Shown: positions 43,179-51,668 of the stretch, piece by piece
Position numbering within the stretch: the stretch's first letter is position 1
Layout: the number at the start of each line of letters is the position of its first letter
NCBI RefSeq assembly: GCF_003258365.1
Contig: NZ_QHKM01000013.1
Coordinates: 1-64,000 of the forward strand
Source of the DNA: Hymenobacter edaphi
GTDB taxonomy: Bacteria > Bacteroidota > Bacteroidia > Cytophagales > Hymenobacteraceae
DNA length: 64,000 nt
Reading direction: 5' to 3'
The notes under the pieces: model-generated
What the model was told of the DNA's origin: nothing
Databases searched by the model: none
The model's input: only the letters and a program-made list of their open reading frames with translations
Translations under genes and position numbers: made by a program

Positions 43179-43391
43179 TTACTTTTTGACGACTTCCGTG
43201 GTCGCCGGGGTTACCGTGGCGGCCGTGGTCGGCTTCTTGGCGCAGCAGCTGGCACCAGGCTTCTCGTCCTTGGCGCATTGCATAGCGGCTTCCTTGGTCG
43301 CCTTTTTGTTCTTTTTGCCGGGTTTGCCGTCGTTGGCAGTAGCACTGCCGATGGTGGCCAGCAGGGTCAGGGCAAGCAGGAGGTTTTTCAT
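43179..43391 (-). CDS. small secreted Lys/Cys protein
   Basis: The ATG at 43391 gives 70 residues with a signal peptide (MKNLLLALTLLATIGSATA), then a Lys-rich part with AMQCAKDEKPGASCCAKKP. It lies at the end of the MerTP unit on the minus strand, 40 bp after the GDCCVxC gene. The three cysteines suggest a periplasmic metal-binding role; no family name is certain. Confidence 0.65.
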   Translation of the reverse strand: MKNLLLALTLLATIGSATANDGKPGKKNKKATKEAAMQCAKDEKPGASCCAKKPTTAATVTPATTEVVKK

Positions 43392-43431
43392 GAGGTGGGG
43401 AGCTAAAAAGTGAAAAGCAACAAGAGAATAA

Positions 43432-43680
43432 CTAGCAGCAGCCGCAGGCACCTTTGCCCTGCTCCTGGATGGGCGGGCAGGGTACGGTGCCGTACGAGCA
43501 GTACACGCAGCAGTCGCCGGCCAGCGGCTTGAGCACCGTGTGGCAGCTGGTGCACTCGTAAAACCACTGGCAGGCATCGGTCGGCATCTGCTCGGCCTGC
43601 GCGTGCTGGCAGACCGGGCAGGTAAGCACCGAGGTCAGCGTTACTGGCGGGGTGGGGGTAGCTGGTGTGAGGGAAATCAT
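43432..43680 (-). CDS. GDCCVxC-domain protein
   Basis: The 82-residue protein contains CPVCQHAQAEQMPTDACQWFYECTSCHTVLKPLAGDCCVYCSYGTVPCPPIQ, the hallmark of the GDCCVxC family, with at least ten cysteines. It probably binds Zn or thiophilic metals. It follows merTP by 10 bp. Its role in mercury or other metal handling is inferred from the frequent neighbourhood with merTP and ArsR-type regulators. Confidence 0.85.
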   Translation of the reverse strand: MISLTPATPTPPVTLTSVLTCPVCQHAQAEQMPTDACQWFYECTSCHTVLKPLAGDCCVYCSYGTVPCPPIQEQGKGACGCC

Positions 43681-43690
43681 AGCAGGGCAA

Positions 43691-44320
43691 TTAACGGGTA
43701 GCAGAAGGGTTCAGCACCGAGTAGCCGGTGCCGTTGATGGCGGCTTCTACCTGGGCCACGGGCGTGACAGCGGCATTGAAGCGGACCTGGGCCGTGCCCT
43801 GCTCGTAGGATACCTGCACGCTTTGCACGCCTGGCAGCTGCTGCACGTCGTGCTCGACGTGGCGGGCGCAGGCCTCGCAGGTCATGCCGCCGATGCGGTA
43901 GGAGCTGGTTTGCAGCACCGGGGCTGCGTTGTTAGCCACCACGGGCTTAGGAGCTGCTGCCGGGTAGAACCGCGCTCCGTAGTAGGGAAAGGCCAGCAGC
44001 AGCGCGGCCAGCACGGTGACCGTGGCCAGAAAGCCCCGCGACTGCATCAGCGAAGGCTTGGCTGGCACGGGGCAGCCGCAGTCGTCGGCTGCCGCGGGCG
44101 CGGGTCGCAGGTGCTGGTACCAGGCGAACCCCAGCACGCCCACGGTCAGGGCTACCAGATAGGGACGCAGCGGCTCCAGCCAGGCAAACGTGCTGGCCAC
44201 GCCCCCCAGCCCGCCGACAATGGCCAGCAAGGGGGTGATGCAGCACAGGGAAGCGGCCAGGGCGGCCAGCAGGCCCGTGCCGGCCAGGGACTTGGTTGGG
44301 GTAGCGGGCGTGGTATTCAT
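43691..44320 (-). CDS. merTP: mercuric transport protein MerTP
   Basis: The ATG at 44320 overlaps the arsR-type regulator by four bases and gives 209 residues. The MerT part has three membrane helices and the CC pair in SLCCITPLLAIVGG; the C-terminal MerP-like HMA domain has GGMTCEACARHVEHD. A Cys pair CGCP lies in the loop between. Such proteins import Hg(II), normally for reduction by MerA, but no merA lies in the window. The hydrophobic helices and HMA domain are clear; the metal is inferred. Confidence 0.88.
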   Translation of the reverse strand: MNTTPATPTKSLAGTGLLAALAASLCCITPLLAIVGGLGGVASTFAWLEPLRPYLVALTVGVLGFAWYQHLRPAPAAADDCGCPVPAKPSLMQSRGFLATVTVLAALLLAFPYYGARFYPAAAPKPVVANNAAPVLQTSSYRIGGMTCEACARHVEHDVQQLPGVQSVQVSYEQGTAQVRFNAAVTPVAQVEAAINGTGYSVLNPSATR

Positions 44321-44694
44321 CGGGCGGGCGTGAGGGAAGGAGAGGTGGATGCCGGGGTCAGCAGCGGCTGCAGCACGGACAAATGCGCCGCCGACAGCGA
44401 GTAAAATACCGTTTGTCCGACTTTGCGGGCCTGTATTACCCCGCCGTCCTTGAGCTTGCGCAGGTGCTGGGAGATGGCCGACACGTTCATCTGCAGCACA
44501 TCGGCCAGGTCGCACACGCACAGCTGCTGCTTGTCCAGTAGCAGAAACAGCATTTTCAGGCGCACCTCGTTGCCAGCCAGTGCCAACACGGCCGCCAGTG
44601 ACTGCAGCTCCGGCTCGGCGGCGGCCAAGCGGTGCTTGCTCTGTTCAATGTGGGCCGTATCAGCGAAAACCCGGATGCAAGAAGAAGAGGACAT
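44317..44694 (-). CDS. ArsR/SmtB-family metalloregulator
   Basis: The 125-residue protein has KQQLCVCDLADVLQMNVSAISQHLRKLKDGGVIQARK, with the CVC metal site of the ArsR type in the recognition helix region. It is the first gene of the merTP unit and overlaps merTP by four bases (ATGA). It probably represses the unit and is released by Hg, As(III) or a similar thiophilic ion. The -7 element is at 44709-44716. Confidence 0.92.
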   Translation of the reverse strand: MSSSSCIRVFADTAHIEQSKHRLAAAEPELQSLAAVLALAGNEVRLKMLFLLLDKQQLCVCDLADVLQMNVSAISQHLRKLKDGGVIQARKVGQTVFYSLSAAHLSVLQPLLTPASTSPSLTPAR

Positions 44695-44708
44695 ACCTTA
44701 AATTTTTT

Positions 44709-44716
44709 CAAAGGTA
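44709..44716 (-). promoter_or_regulatory. promoter -7 element of the merTP unit
   Basis: CAAAGGTA on the plus strand reads TACCTTTG on the minus strand, an exact TAnnTTTG match, 14 bp before the regulator start. Confidence 0.6.
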
Positions 44717-44936
44717 ATGTTTTCTTATTTAAGCAAACGCTAAAATACACTTCCACCACCAGGCCCTCAATGAGTACTTGCCTGTCCTTGTATTGACCGG
44801 CTCAGGTCATTGAAATATTGACCAGATAGTAACCGGGACAATAACCCACCATGTACCGGGACTCTGCTGGAGATGGGATTAACACTACCCGATTACCATC
44901 CGAAAAAGCAAGGGTGTTAAGGGTGTAGTGGGACTG

Positions 44937-45134
44937 CTAATTAGGCGTTTCAAGTAGCATCCAGGTACGGCGAGTACCACAGGCAGTGCACGCCATCAAC
45001 AGCTCCGTGGCGTGCGCATAGCGCTCCAGCACCTCCACGTGGGCGTGTAGCGTTTCCTGCCGGCAGGTGGCACAGGGCAGCAACTCAGTCGCCTCCAGCT
45101 GTTCCTGCAGGAACTCGAATTCATCGTCCTTCAT
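44937..45134 (-). CDS. small CxxC-CxxC protein
   Basis: The ATG at 45134 gives 65 residues (an ATG at 45143 would add three). The sequence has two CxxC pairs, LLPCATCRQE and MACTACGTRR, likely a zinc ribbon, with an acidic first third. No family is recognised. It is the last gene of the minus-strand run that includes the Fic gene. Confidence 0.55.
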   Translation of the reverse strand: MKDDEFEFLQEQLEATELLPCATCRQETLHAHVEVLERYAHATELLMACTACGTRRTWMLLETPN

Positions 45135-45173
45135 CGGTGGCAAGGTAGCAATTAGCAGTAGTCGGTTGAAGCC

Positions 45174-45485
45174 TCACTCATTCTTCGCCTGGTTTTCCCG
45201 GGCGGCTAAGGCCGCTTTGGCCTGGGTTACGTTGAAAAGGTACTGCCGGGCCAGCGCGGGATTTTCGCGTTGGGCCCAGGCCCTGGCCCGACGCGCTTCC
45301 TCAATTGGCCCTTCGGGCAGGCGCAGGGGCACTGGCGCGGGCCAGTGGCAAGCGCCCTGACGAAAGAATTCTTCGATTGCTGCCAGCAGCGTGAGCGTGC
45401 GCTCCGCGTTCCGGGGCCACTGGTCAAGCAATTGCTCCAGCTCCCAGCTGGCCGCTTCGTACTCGGCTTCAATGTACAAGTTCAT
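45174..45485 (-). CDS. hypothetical helical protein
   Basis: The 103-residue protein looks all-helical and acidic (YEAASWELEQLLDQWPRNAERTLTLLAAIEEFF, then EEARRARAWAQRENPALARQYL). No domain is recognised. It begins 38 bp after the Fic gene ends and is probably co-transcribed with it; a role as a small plasmid accessory protein is possible. Confidence 0.55.
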   Translation of the reverse strand: MNLYIEAEYEAASWELEQLLDQWPRNAERTLTLLAAIEEFFRQGACHWPAPVPLRLPEGPIEEARRARAWAQRENPALARQYLFNVTQAKAALAARENQAKNE

Positions 45486-45523
45486 GGGTCTGGTTTGGAG
45501 TTACGTGCGCAGATGCTGGGTGC

Positions 45524-46864
45524 TTACCGTTCTACGCCTTCCTTCTCCTGGGCCGGGTTTGATGGCGCGAGGTTGCGCTGCGCTTCCTGCAAACTGCGCC
45601 CAGCCCCCCGCAGGGCTGCGGCATCGTCGGCCAATGCCGGTATCTTCTCGGCCCTCGACAAGGCCTCCGTGACTGCCTGCAGGTTCGCACCACCCAGGTA
45701 AGCAGATTTCTCCACGGCTTTTACTGCCCGCGACAAGGAATCCGCCGGGCCCGGGTAGCCCTGTTCCTCTAAGCCTTCCACCAGCTGCTTAGCCGCCTGC
45801 ACAAACGCAGTTGTTGCGGAAGGGTGGGACGGGGGAGGCGTTACTGCCGGCACCACATCGACGGCTCGTGCTTGTGCGGGTGGTTGCAGAACGGCCAGTG
45901 CGGCCCCAAACCGGGCGGCCTCTCGCTGAGAAACAGGGTCCTGGAAGCGTTTGTCCTGCACCACCTCCTGCACCAGCTGCTGGAGGCCCGCACCATGCTT
46001 AGGCAGGCCCTGCTGAGGGTTGCGGTCGATTTCGAGTACTTGCGCAAGCAGCGCGTCCGCTCGTTGCGTGCGCCGGTAGTCCACGCCGGCTACCAATTGC
46101 TGCATGGCCGGGGCTGCCGCAACCAGGTCTCGCAGCTGCTCTATCTGCCGCACGGTGGGCGTGGGTCCATCCGTCAGGGGACGAGCCTGGCTGGGGTGCC
46201 GGGCTGCTTCGGCTGCTGCTCCGGGCAGGGCCGTGGTGTTGCGGGCAAATAAGTCCCGCAGGGCCTGCAGGTCCCGCTTTTTGTGCGGCGCGCCGTGCAG
46301 GCTCACGATGCCCTGGTCGCGGGCGGGATTGAGCTTTTCGTGCTCCCGTTTAAAGTCCACCCGGTAGCCGGCCTGCTGGGCCAGCTCGCTGAACGCGGCC
46401 TGCAGGGTGCGGCCGTTACCTTCCCGGAAAGCGTGCACATGGTTGTAGTGGTCGAAGTAGTAGGCCGCCCGCTCGGCAAAGGCTTCGGGCGTAGGCAGGC
46501 CCTTGAGGTTATTCTCAAGCTTGAGCTGCTCGCCCAGCGCGTTCAGGCGCTCGTCAATGCGCTCGTAGGGCGCGAAGTGCATGGGCCGCTCGATACCGGG
46601 CAGGTCAGCGGCTTTGACGCCCTGGAAACTGCCTTCGCGGCGGGTCTGGCCGGCCCACTCAAATGCGTCCTGAAACAGGTACCGGTGGGTAGCCCGCAGC
46701 CGCTCAGCGTCGAAGCGCTCACACTGCGGGCCGCGGCCCGCCGCCAGTTCCGTGAGCCGGCGCAGGGACAGGCGCTTGGTTTCCCGGTCCAGCTCCTCGG
46801 CATCGGTAAGGCCGAGCTGGTTGTAGAAAACGCCGGTTTCGGGGTTGGTGAAGCGGTCGGTCAT
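45524..46864 (-). CDS. Fic-domain AMPylase, VbhT-like
   Basis: The 446-residue protein carries the Fic motif as HAFREGNGRTLQ (144-155), the Ala at position 2 being unusual but with His144 and GNGR kept. The N-terminal helices (YNQLGLTDAEELDRETKRLSLRRL, FEWAGQTRREGSF) match VbhT/BepA-type Fic proteins. The rest (about 200-446) is Ala/Gln-rich and helical, in the place where VbhT carries a BID secretion signal, but I cannot identify BID. Fic enzymes transfer AMP to a target protein. A VbhA-like small gene precedes it. It sits next to the coupling protein, so transfer as an effector is possible. Confidence 0.82.
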   Translation of the reverse strand: MTDRFTNPETGVFYNQLGLTDAEELDRETKRLSLRRLTELAAGRGPQCERFDAERLRATHRYLFQDAFEWAGQTRREGSFQGVKAADLPGIERPMHFAPYERIDERLNALGEQLKLENNLKGLPTPEAFAERAAYYFDHYNHVHAFREGNGRTLQAAFSELAQQAGYRVDFKREHEKLNPARDQGIVSLHGAPHKKRDLQALRDLFARNTTALPGAAAEAARHPSQARPLTDGPTPTVRQIEQLRDLVAAAPAMQQLVAGVDYRRTQRADALLAQVLEIDRNPQQGLPKHGAGLQQLVQEVVQDKRFQDPVSQREAARFGAALAVLQPPAQARAVDVVPAVTPPPSHPSATTAFVQAAKQLVEGLEEQGYPGPADSLSRAVKAVEKSAYLGGANLQAVTEALSRAEKIPALADDAAALRGAGRSLQEAQRNLAPSNPAQEKEGVER

Positions 46865-46955
46865 AGGCCTAGCGTACCCGGCGGTTCGTAACCGAAAAAC
46901 GCGGGAGCAAAACAGCGCGGCGCGGGTAGCCAGGCTGGGGTGTCACGAAAGCGAA

Positions 46956-47213
46956 CTACTTGGCTCCCGCCGCAGCTGGCTGCTGGCTGGCAATGAGCTG
47001 GGCGCGGTACTCGTCGTGGCGGGCCCCCACGTAATCAAGGTCGACCAGGCCCTCCACGTACTGTTCGTGCAGCTTGGCCTGCCAGTCCGGCACTTCGTAC
47101 GGCCCCTGGCTGCGGGTGATGCCCACTGACTGGCTGATGATGAACTGCCGCTGCTCGCGGGTTTGCTCGCGGGGGCCAAACTGGGGGGTAGGATAAGCAG
47201 GCGTTTCCATCAT
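46956..47213 (-). CDS. VbhA-like antitoxin candidate
   Basis: The 85-residue protein ends 91 bp upstream of the Fic gene. LHEQYVEGLVDLDYV aligns with the inhibitory helix of VbhA-type antitoxins, where the motif is (S/T)xxxE(G/N): the E-G pair is present and the Ser/Thr is replaced by Glu. A small helical antitoxin just before a Fic toxin is the VbhA-VbhT arrangement. Antitoxin function is inferred from this partial motif and gene order. An ATG at 47213 or at 47210 can be the start. Confidence 0.6.
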   Translation of the reverse strand: MMETPAYPTPQFGPREQTREQRQFIISQSVGITRSQGPYEVPDWQAKLHEQYVEGLVDLDYVGARHDEYRAQLIASQQPAAAGAK

Positions 47214-47289
47214 GCAAACTACGTAAAAGGGATAAGCGACGGGTATTTATAAAACACCATTCCGGCGGCTAAGGTGCCCCAAACACCCT

Positions 47290-49434
47290 TTATAGCATGG
47301 GTTCATTGTCCGGCATCTGGCCGGGCTTGAGGGTGTTGGCGTACTGCCCGACAATGTTGGCCACATCCTCCCGAATCAGCTCAAAGTTGGCTTGAATAAC
47401 CGCCTGTAGCGCACTGACCGGCTCCGCGGGGGACTGACTCCCCGCCTGCCGGGCTGCCCGTCGCTGGCTCAGCCAATCCGGGTCCTGCCCCTCCCCTGCC
47501 GGTGCCTCGGCCAGCACCGGCGCCGGGCCACCCTCGAACGTGGCCAGCGGGTGCAGCGGGTACGTGCCGGGCGCCGCCTGGCGCTCCACCTTGCCCTGGA
47601 AAAAAGGCCGTTCGGTTTCCACGGTCTGGCCGATGAACTCGCCGGTTTCGAGGGTAATGGTATCCTGCAGGCGCACCAGGTTGCGCTCCTGCCAGCTCAC
47701 GCTCTGGTTGGTGCTGCTGCCCGCGCCCCGGCTGCCGCCGCTCTGGCTGCGGCCCAAACTGGCCGACACCATCTCCCGGTCTTCCTTGCCCACCAGCTCC
47801 GAAACAAACTTGGCCGTTTCCAGGGAGTTGACCTTGCCGAAAAACTGGTTGTTGAGGTTGCTCACCATCACCTGCATTTTCTCCCGGCCGTAGGCGTCAA
47901 TCATCTGGCTCAAATCCTGGGTCATGTAAATCATGGCCACTTTGTTGCTGCGGGCCGTGGCTGGTATCACCTCCAGGTTCGGCACGTAGATGGTCGCGGC
48001 CTCGTCGAGAAACACGTAGCTCGGGTGCTTGTGCTGCTGGTTCATCAGCTTCAAGGCCACGGCCACGATGCAGCTGATAACCGGTGAGAAGGTTTCCTTC
48101 AGCGTGGGGTCGTTGCCCACCACCAAGACCTTGGGCGCTTGCTTATCATTCAAATCCAGGCTGAACCCCTCCCCTCTCGCCTCGTCGGGCGTGAGCACCC
48201 AGGCGATTTCCGGGGAGTTGATGCGCGTGAGCACTATCTGCAGCGAGGCGATGACGCCGGCTACCTGCTTCTCGGCCCGCTGCTTGACAGCCGTTGTGAT
48301 ACTTCGCACCATGTCGCCGCACTCGGGGTCGGTGTCGAGCATGCTCAGCACGTGGGTAAAGTCCGGGTGCAGGGCCGTGTTTACCACGTGGGGCAGGGTG
48401 CAAAACGTGGGGAAGTTCTTCTTGTAAAACCAGATGATGGCCGTCAGAAAGGCGTTGGCGCTGGTGTCGAAGAAGTCCATCTTTTTAATGCTCTCCGGGT
48501 TCAGGTTGGCCATGATGGCGCGGGCGTACTCGTTGGCGTAGGCTACTACCGGCATCTTGTCGGCCCGCAGCGGGTTCACCCGCTCGCTGCGTTCCAGGTC
48601 TTTAAAGTTGATGATGTGCAGCTGCACATGAGCTGGCTCCTCCCCTGCCGCCCGGGCTTTGGCATCAGCCAGCACGAAAGCTTTCTGCGCGGCTTCGGCC
48701 AGCACCGGAAACTTAAAGTCATAGATAAGGCCCGCAAACCCCTTCTCGGTGAACTGCTCAATCAGGGGCTCGCCAATGGAATACGACTTGCCCGCTCCCG
48801 CCCCGCCCAGCACCAGCGTGCCCCGAAACGGGTTGGGAATGTTAATCCAGCCCCCGTCCGTCGTGGCCAGACTAAACCCGTACTCGGTGAGCTGCTGCCG
48901 GCGCTCGGTGCGCAGCCCGAACCGCTCGGTCTTGTGCAGGGCCCGCGCAATGCCGGCTGCCAGGCCCGCGCCCAACGCCAGCAGGGCCGCGGTGGGGTAT
49001 AGCCAGGCTACCATACCGGCTGAAAACGTGGCCATGGCCAGCAGCAGCACCCCGGTGAGTAGGCCCACCCCGGCGGCGCCCAGCTGAACGCGCCGCAGCT
49101 GCAGCTGCGTGGGCTGCCAGCGCCGCTGCCCGGGCCGCGCGGGTGGGGCTTTGAGCAGCACGGCCAGCAGGCCCCCTGCTACCAGAATCCCCGCGCGAAT
49201 GAGTAAGCCAAAGCGCTGGTAAAACGTGGCCGTGCCCAGCAGCAGGCGGGTGGTAACGGAAGCCCCCAAGCCTGCATTCGGGGCAGCAGGGGTTACGGCC
49301 CCGGCCAGGAAGGAGGGGTGAGAAAGTAGGTAATACTCACCGCCGGCCAGCAACGCCAGCAGGAATCCCAGGGCGATGTACAGGCCAGTCAGGCGGTGGC
49401 TGCTCGGCTGCCGGGGGGCACTCATCATGCTCAT
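47290..49434 (-). CDS. traG: TraG/VirD4-type coupling protein
   Basis: The 714-residue protein has two or three N-terminal membrane segments (to about residue 165) and a P-loop NTPase core with Walker A GGAGAGKS (210-217) and Walker B YVFLDEA (473-479), the pattern of type IV coupling proteins. It brings the relaxosome to the transfer channel. It follows the relaxase gene by 33 bp on the same strand. The Bacteroidota name for such proteins is MobC/TraG-like; the family assignment is firm, the symbol approximate. Confidence 0.92.
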   Translation of the reverse strand: MSMMSAPRQPSSHRLTGLYIALGFLLALLAGGEYYLLSHPSFLAGAVTPAAPNAGLGASVTTRLLLGTATFYQRFGLLIRAGILVAGGLLAVLLKAPPARPGQRRWQPTQLQLRRVQLGAAGVGLLTGVLLLAMATFSAGMVAWLYPTAALLALGAGLAAGIARALHKTERFGLRTERRQQLTEYGFSLATTDGGWINIPNPFRGTLVLGGAGAGKSYSIGEPLIEQFTEKGFAGLIYDFKFPVLAEAAQKAFVLADAKARAAGEEPAHVQLHIINFKDLERSERVNPLRADKMPVVAYANEYARAIMANLNPESIKKMDFFDTSANAFLTAIIWFYKKNFPTFCTLPHVVNTALHPDFTHVLSMLDTDPECGDMVRSITTAVKQRAEKQVAGVIASLQIVLTRINSPEIAWVLTPDEARGEGFSLDLNDKQAPKVLVVGNDPTLKETFSPVISCIVAVALKLMNQQHKHPSYVFLDEAATIYVPNLEVIPATARSNKVAMIYMTQDLSQMIDAYGREKMQVMVSNLNNQFFGKVNSLETAKFVSELVGKEDREMVSASLGRSQSGGSRGAGSSTNQSVSWQERNLVRLQDTITLETGEFIGQTVETERPFFQGKVERQAAPGTYPLHPLATFEGGPAPVLAEAPAGEGQDPDWLSQRRAARQAGSQSPAEPVSALQAVIQANFELIREDVANIVGQYANTLKPGQMPDNEPML

Positions 49435-49467
49435 AGTCGGGTTGTTTTAAGCGTGCAGTACTTGGAA

Positions 49468-50493
49468 TTACAATTCGGCCTCCCACTGCCCGCGCCGGCG
49501 CTGCTCCCCAATGTCCTGGGTGGCGACGTGCTCCGGCCCGCTGGTAGCTCGCAGGGTCTGCTGCAGGCTGTGCAGGGCCTGGCGTACCCGGTGCCCGGTA
49601 TTGGGTCGGGCGGGTTCCTCGCGGCCCGTGGCCAGCAAGTGATAGGCATTGTCGAGGGGCCGCCCCTGCCGGGCACGGTCTTCCACCCGTCGCAGCCGGT
49701 CGTAGAAAATGCGGTCATAGCCCCGCCCCTGCGCAATGCGCTGCACCCGCTCGGCATCCAGGCGCTGGCTGGGCGCGGCCTGCCGGTTCAGCTGCCCGAC
49801 CCGTTCGGCAATCCGCGCGTTGCGCTTGGGGTTCGGTGCTGAAATGGCGGGGGCGTCCTTTCGTTTAGGCGCAGGGCCCTGGTACTGAAACTGCCGCTCA
49901 AATACGAGCCGGGCCTCCTCCTGCCAGTCGCGCAAACTGAACCGGCTCACGCGCCCGCCGGGGTTGAGCGTGACGCGCTGGCTTCGGTCCCGCGCCGATA
50001 CGACCACGTGGATGTGGGCCTGCAGGCCGGGCCGAGGCTGCCCGGCCTGGGCCTCCCCTTCTTTCACGGCCGCGTCGGTGCCCCGGTGGGTGCGCTCCTG
50101 GTGAATGATGGCGCCCCACACCACGTCATCTTTCCCCACGGCCCCTCCGTCTTTGAGGCGAAACCCTGCTGCATAGGCGGCCATCACCTCCCGGGTAAAC
50201 GTGCGCAGCTTCTCCTCAGTGCCGCCCCCGATGTGGGCCAGCTCCTGCGGACTGGGGCTGAGCACCAGGGAATAGAACTTGGCCTCATTGGCCCGCAGCC
50301 CTTTCACGTTGTTGTCCAGGGCTGCCAGCACGGTATCCCGGTCCAGCGCGTCCAGCTGCCCGTCAAAAAAGCGAGCCTCCAAACCGTTCTTTCGGGCCTC
50401 TTGGGTCAGGTAATTCAGGGTCTGCGCGGCGCTGCCCTGGTTATTATAGGCCTTTTTGCCGTGCACATTTGGGTTAATCAGCTTGGCGTGCAT
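49468..50493 (-). CDS. mobB: MobB-type relaxase
   Basis: The 341-residue protein has the relaxase metal-binding HIHVVVSARDRSQRVTLNP (HxH), preceded by FYSLVLSPSPQELAHIGG and VWGAIIHQERTHRGTDAAV. It matches MobB/DUF5712-type relaxases of Bacteroidota plasmids. The likely nucleophilic Tyr is in the N-terminal segment (KKAYNNQGSAAQTLNYL). It would nick oriT and lead the strand to the coupling protein. It follows the BfmA/BtgA-like gene by 4 bp. Confidence 0.82.
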   Translation of the reverse strand: MHAKLINPNVHGKKAYNNQGSAAQTLNYLTQEARKNGLEARFFDGQLDALDRDTVLAALDNNVKGLRANEAKFYSLVLSPSPQELAHIGGGTEEKLRTFTREVMAAYAAGFRLKDGGAVGKDDVVWGAIIHQERTHRGTDAAVKEGEAQAGQPRPGLQAHIHVVVSARDRSQRVTLNPGGRVSRFSLRDWQEEARLVFERQFQYQGPAPKRKDAPAISAPNPKRNARIAERVGQLNRQAAPSQRLDAERVQRIAQGRGYDRIFYDRLRRVEDRARQGRPLDNAYHLLATGREEPARPNTGHRVRQALHSLQQTLRATSGPEHVATQDIGEQRRRGQWEAEL

Positions 50494-50497
50494 CGCG

Positions 50498-50986
50498 TCA
50501 GTTACCGTTTTTGTGCGGTTTATTTAGCGCCTTTATATCCAGAGCTGCCAGCCCGGCCGCCGTCGCTTCGGCAATACGCTCCTGATTTTTCTGCTGAATT
50601 TTGTGCAGTACATCCCCCCCTTCCGGAGCTAATAAATTCTCCACTACCCGTAGCGTCTGCTGCTGCACGGCCTGCTGCTGAAGCTGAAAGCGCAGCATTT
50701 CTAGCAGTACGCCCCGCTCCTGCTCCTGTAGGTACGAGAACACCCGGTCACCCAGCCGCTTCACCTCGGCCATGATGAGCTGGCCTTCCCGGGCCTGGGC
50801 TTCCACCGGGTTCAGGCTCCGCTCGGCGAAGTAGCGGATGGCCGCGTCGGCATACTCCGTGCGGGTCAGCCCTAGCCGGGCGGCCTCCGCGCCCACCAGC
50901 CGGTGCGCCGGTCCGCTAACCGTGAGGTGCTTTACGGCTGAGCCAGTCGTGGGCTGAGGGCCTATTTTCTGTTTCTGGTCCGGCAT
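50498..50986 (-). CDS. BfmA/BtgA-type mobilization protein
   Basis: The 162-residue protein begins with a ribbon-helix-helix-like segment (VKHLTVSGPAHRLVGAEAARLGLTRTEYADAAIRYF) and continues with a Gln-rich coiled coil (VFSYLQEQERGVLLEMLRFQLQQQAV). This matches the BfmA/BtgA family, which binds oriT beside the relaxase. It is the first gene of the mobilization run, so oriT should lie just upstream (50990-51300). Confidence 0.85.
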   Translation of the reverse strand: MPDQKQKIGPQPTTGSAVKHLTVSGPAHRLVGAEAARLGLTRTEYADAAIRYFAERSLNPVEAQAREGQLIMAEVKRLGDRVFSYLQEQERGVLLEMLRFQLQQQAVQQQTLRVVENLLAPEGGDVLHKIQQKNQERIAEATAAGLAALDIKALNKPHKNGN

Positions 50987-51045
50987 AAGGCGGGTTTTAA
51001 CTCTTACTTATTCTATGTCAATCTGTTACTGGCTTGGGTTAAGCA

Positions 51046-51064
51046 ATATCAACTCTGTTGATAT
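51046..51064. other. inverted repeat, possible part of oriT
   Basis: ATATCAAC and GTTGATAT flank TCT, a perfect 8-bp hairpin about 60 bp upstream of the BfmA/BtgA start. oriT sites often lie here and hold an inverted repeat beside the nick. The nick site itself is not recognised. Confidence 0.4.
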
Positions 51065-51341
51065 CCAACTACCATTTAGTCAGCGTGTTAGCGCAGGCAA
51101 ATGGTAGTCTTCTTGCTAACTACCCTATTAGGGGCATGTTGAGCGCGTGCCCGGTGAGCCGTAAGTGATACCAGGCCTGGCTTTTCCCATCCCCGGTAAG
51201 CTGCCTGGGCAAATCGTAATCGGAAAAGTGTTTTTGAATGTGGTTTTGCTTCCCTTATGAAAGACTGCTGACCAGCAAAACGCATCCCCATGCGTTCAGA
51301 AGGCAATTCAATGGGAGTGTGAACCATTTTTTATTTCCTGA

Positions 51342-51609
51342 GAAACAAGTAAAACAGGAAGGTTAAAAACCTAGCATCCTCCCGACAGTACGCCCCGTAT
51401 GACGCTTTGTTTCTTAGTATTTTAAGAAATAAGTTTCTTGAGAGCTTTTGTTAAATGTTTACTGAGAAAATTGTAAATGATATTTCTCGGAAAATCAGAA
51501 ACAAGTAACTCTGAAAACAAAGTGACTTGTTTACGAATAAGCTCGGAAACTTATTTTCCAGGAAACAAAAAAACAAGTTTCCGAGTAACTTTGAAAATTG
51601 AGAAACAAG
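51342..51609. repeat. centromere-like repeat region (parS candidate)
   Basis: GAAACAAG or its complement occurs at 51342, 51498, 51526 (CTTGTTT) and 51602, with related GTTTCTTG and TTTCTTA...TAAGAAA (51410-51429). CTCGGAAACTT (51542-51552) and AAGTTTCCGAG (51575-51585) are perfect 11-bp inverted arms. GTAACTCTGAAAA and GTAACTTTGAAAA repeat nearby. The block ends about 60 bp before parA. Repeats before parA usually are the binding site of the partition adaptor and the operator. Confidence 0.75.
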
Positions 51610-51668
51610 CTGCTTTATTTGCAAGCTGCTTGCGCCCGTCGTGGCTTTACCCGTTAGTTCCCTGCTTT

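Noticed and set aside
51088-51327. Minus-strand frame of 79 codons in the oriT/centromere gap
   Set aside because: There is no domain, and it overlaps the region expected to hold cis-acting transfer and partition sites.
51477-51668. ParA with a 64-residue N-terminal extension
   Set aside because: The extension is a translation of the centromere repeats; the ATG at 51669 gives the normal ParA start just before the Walker A.
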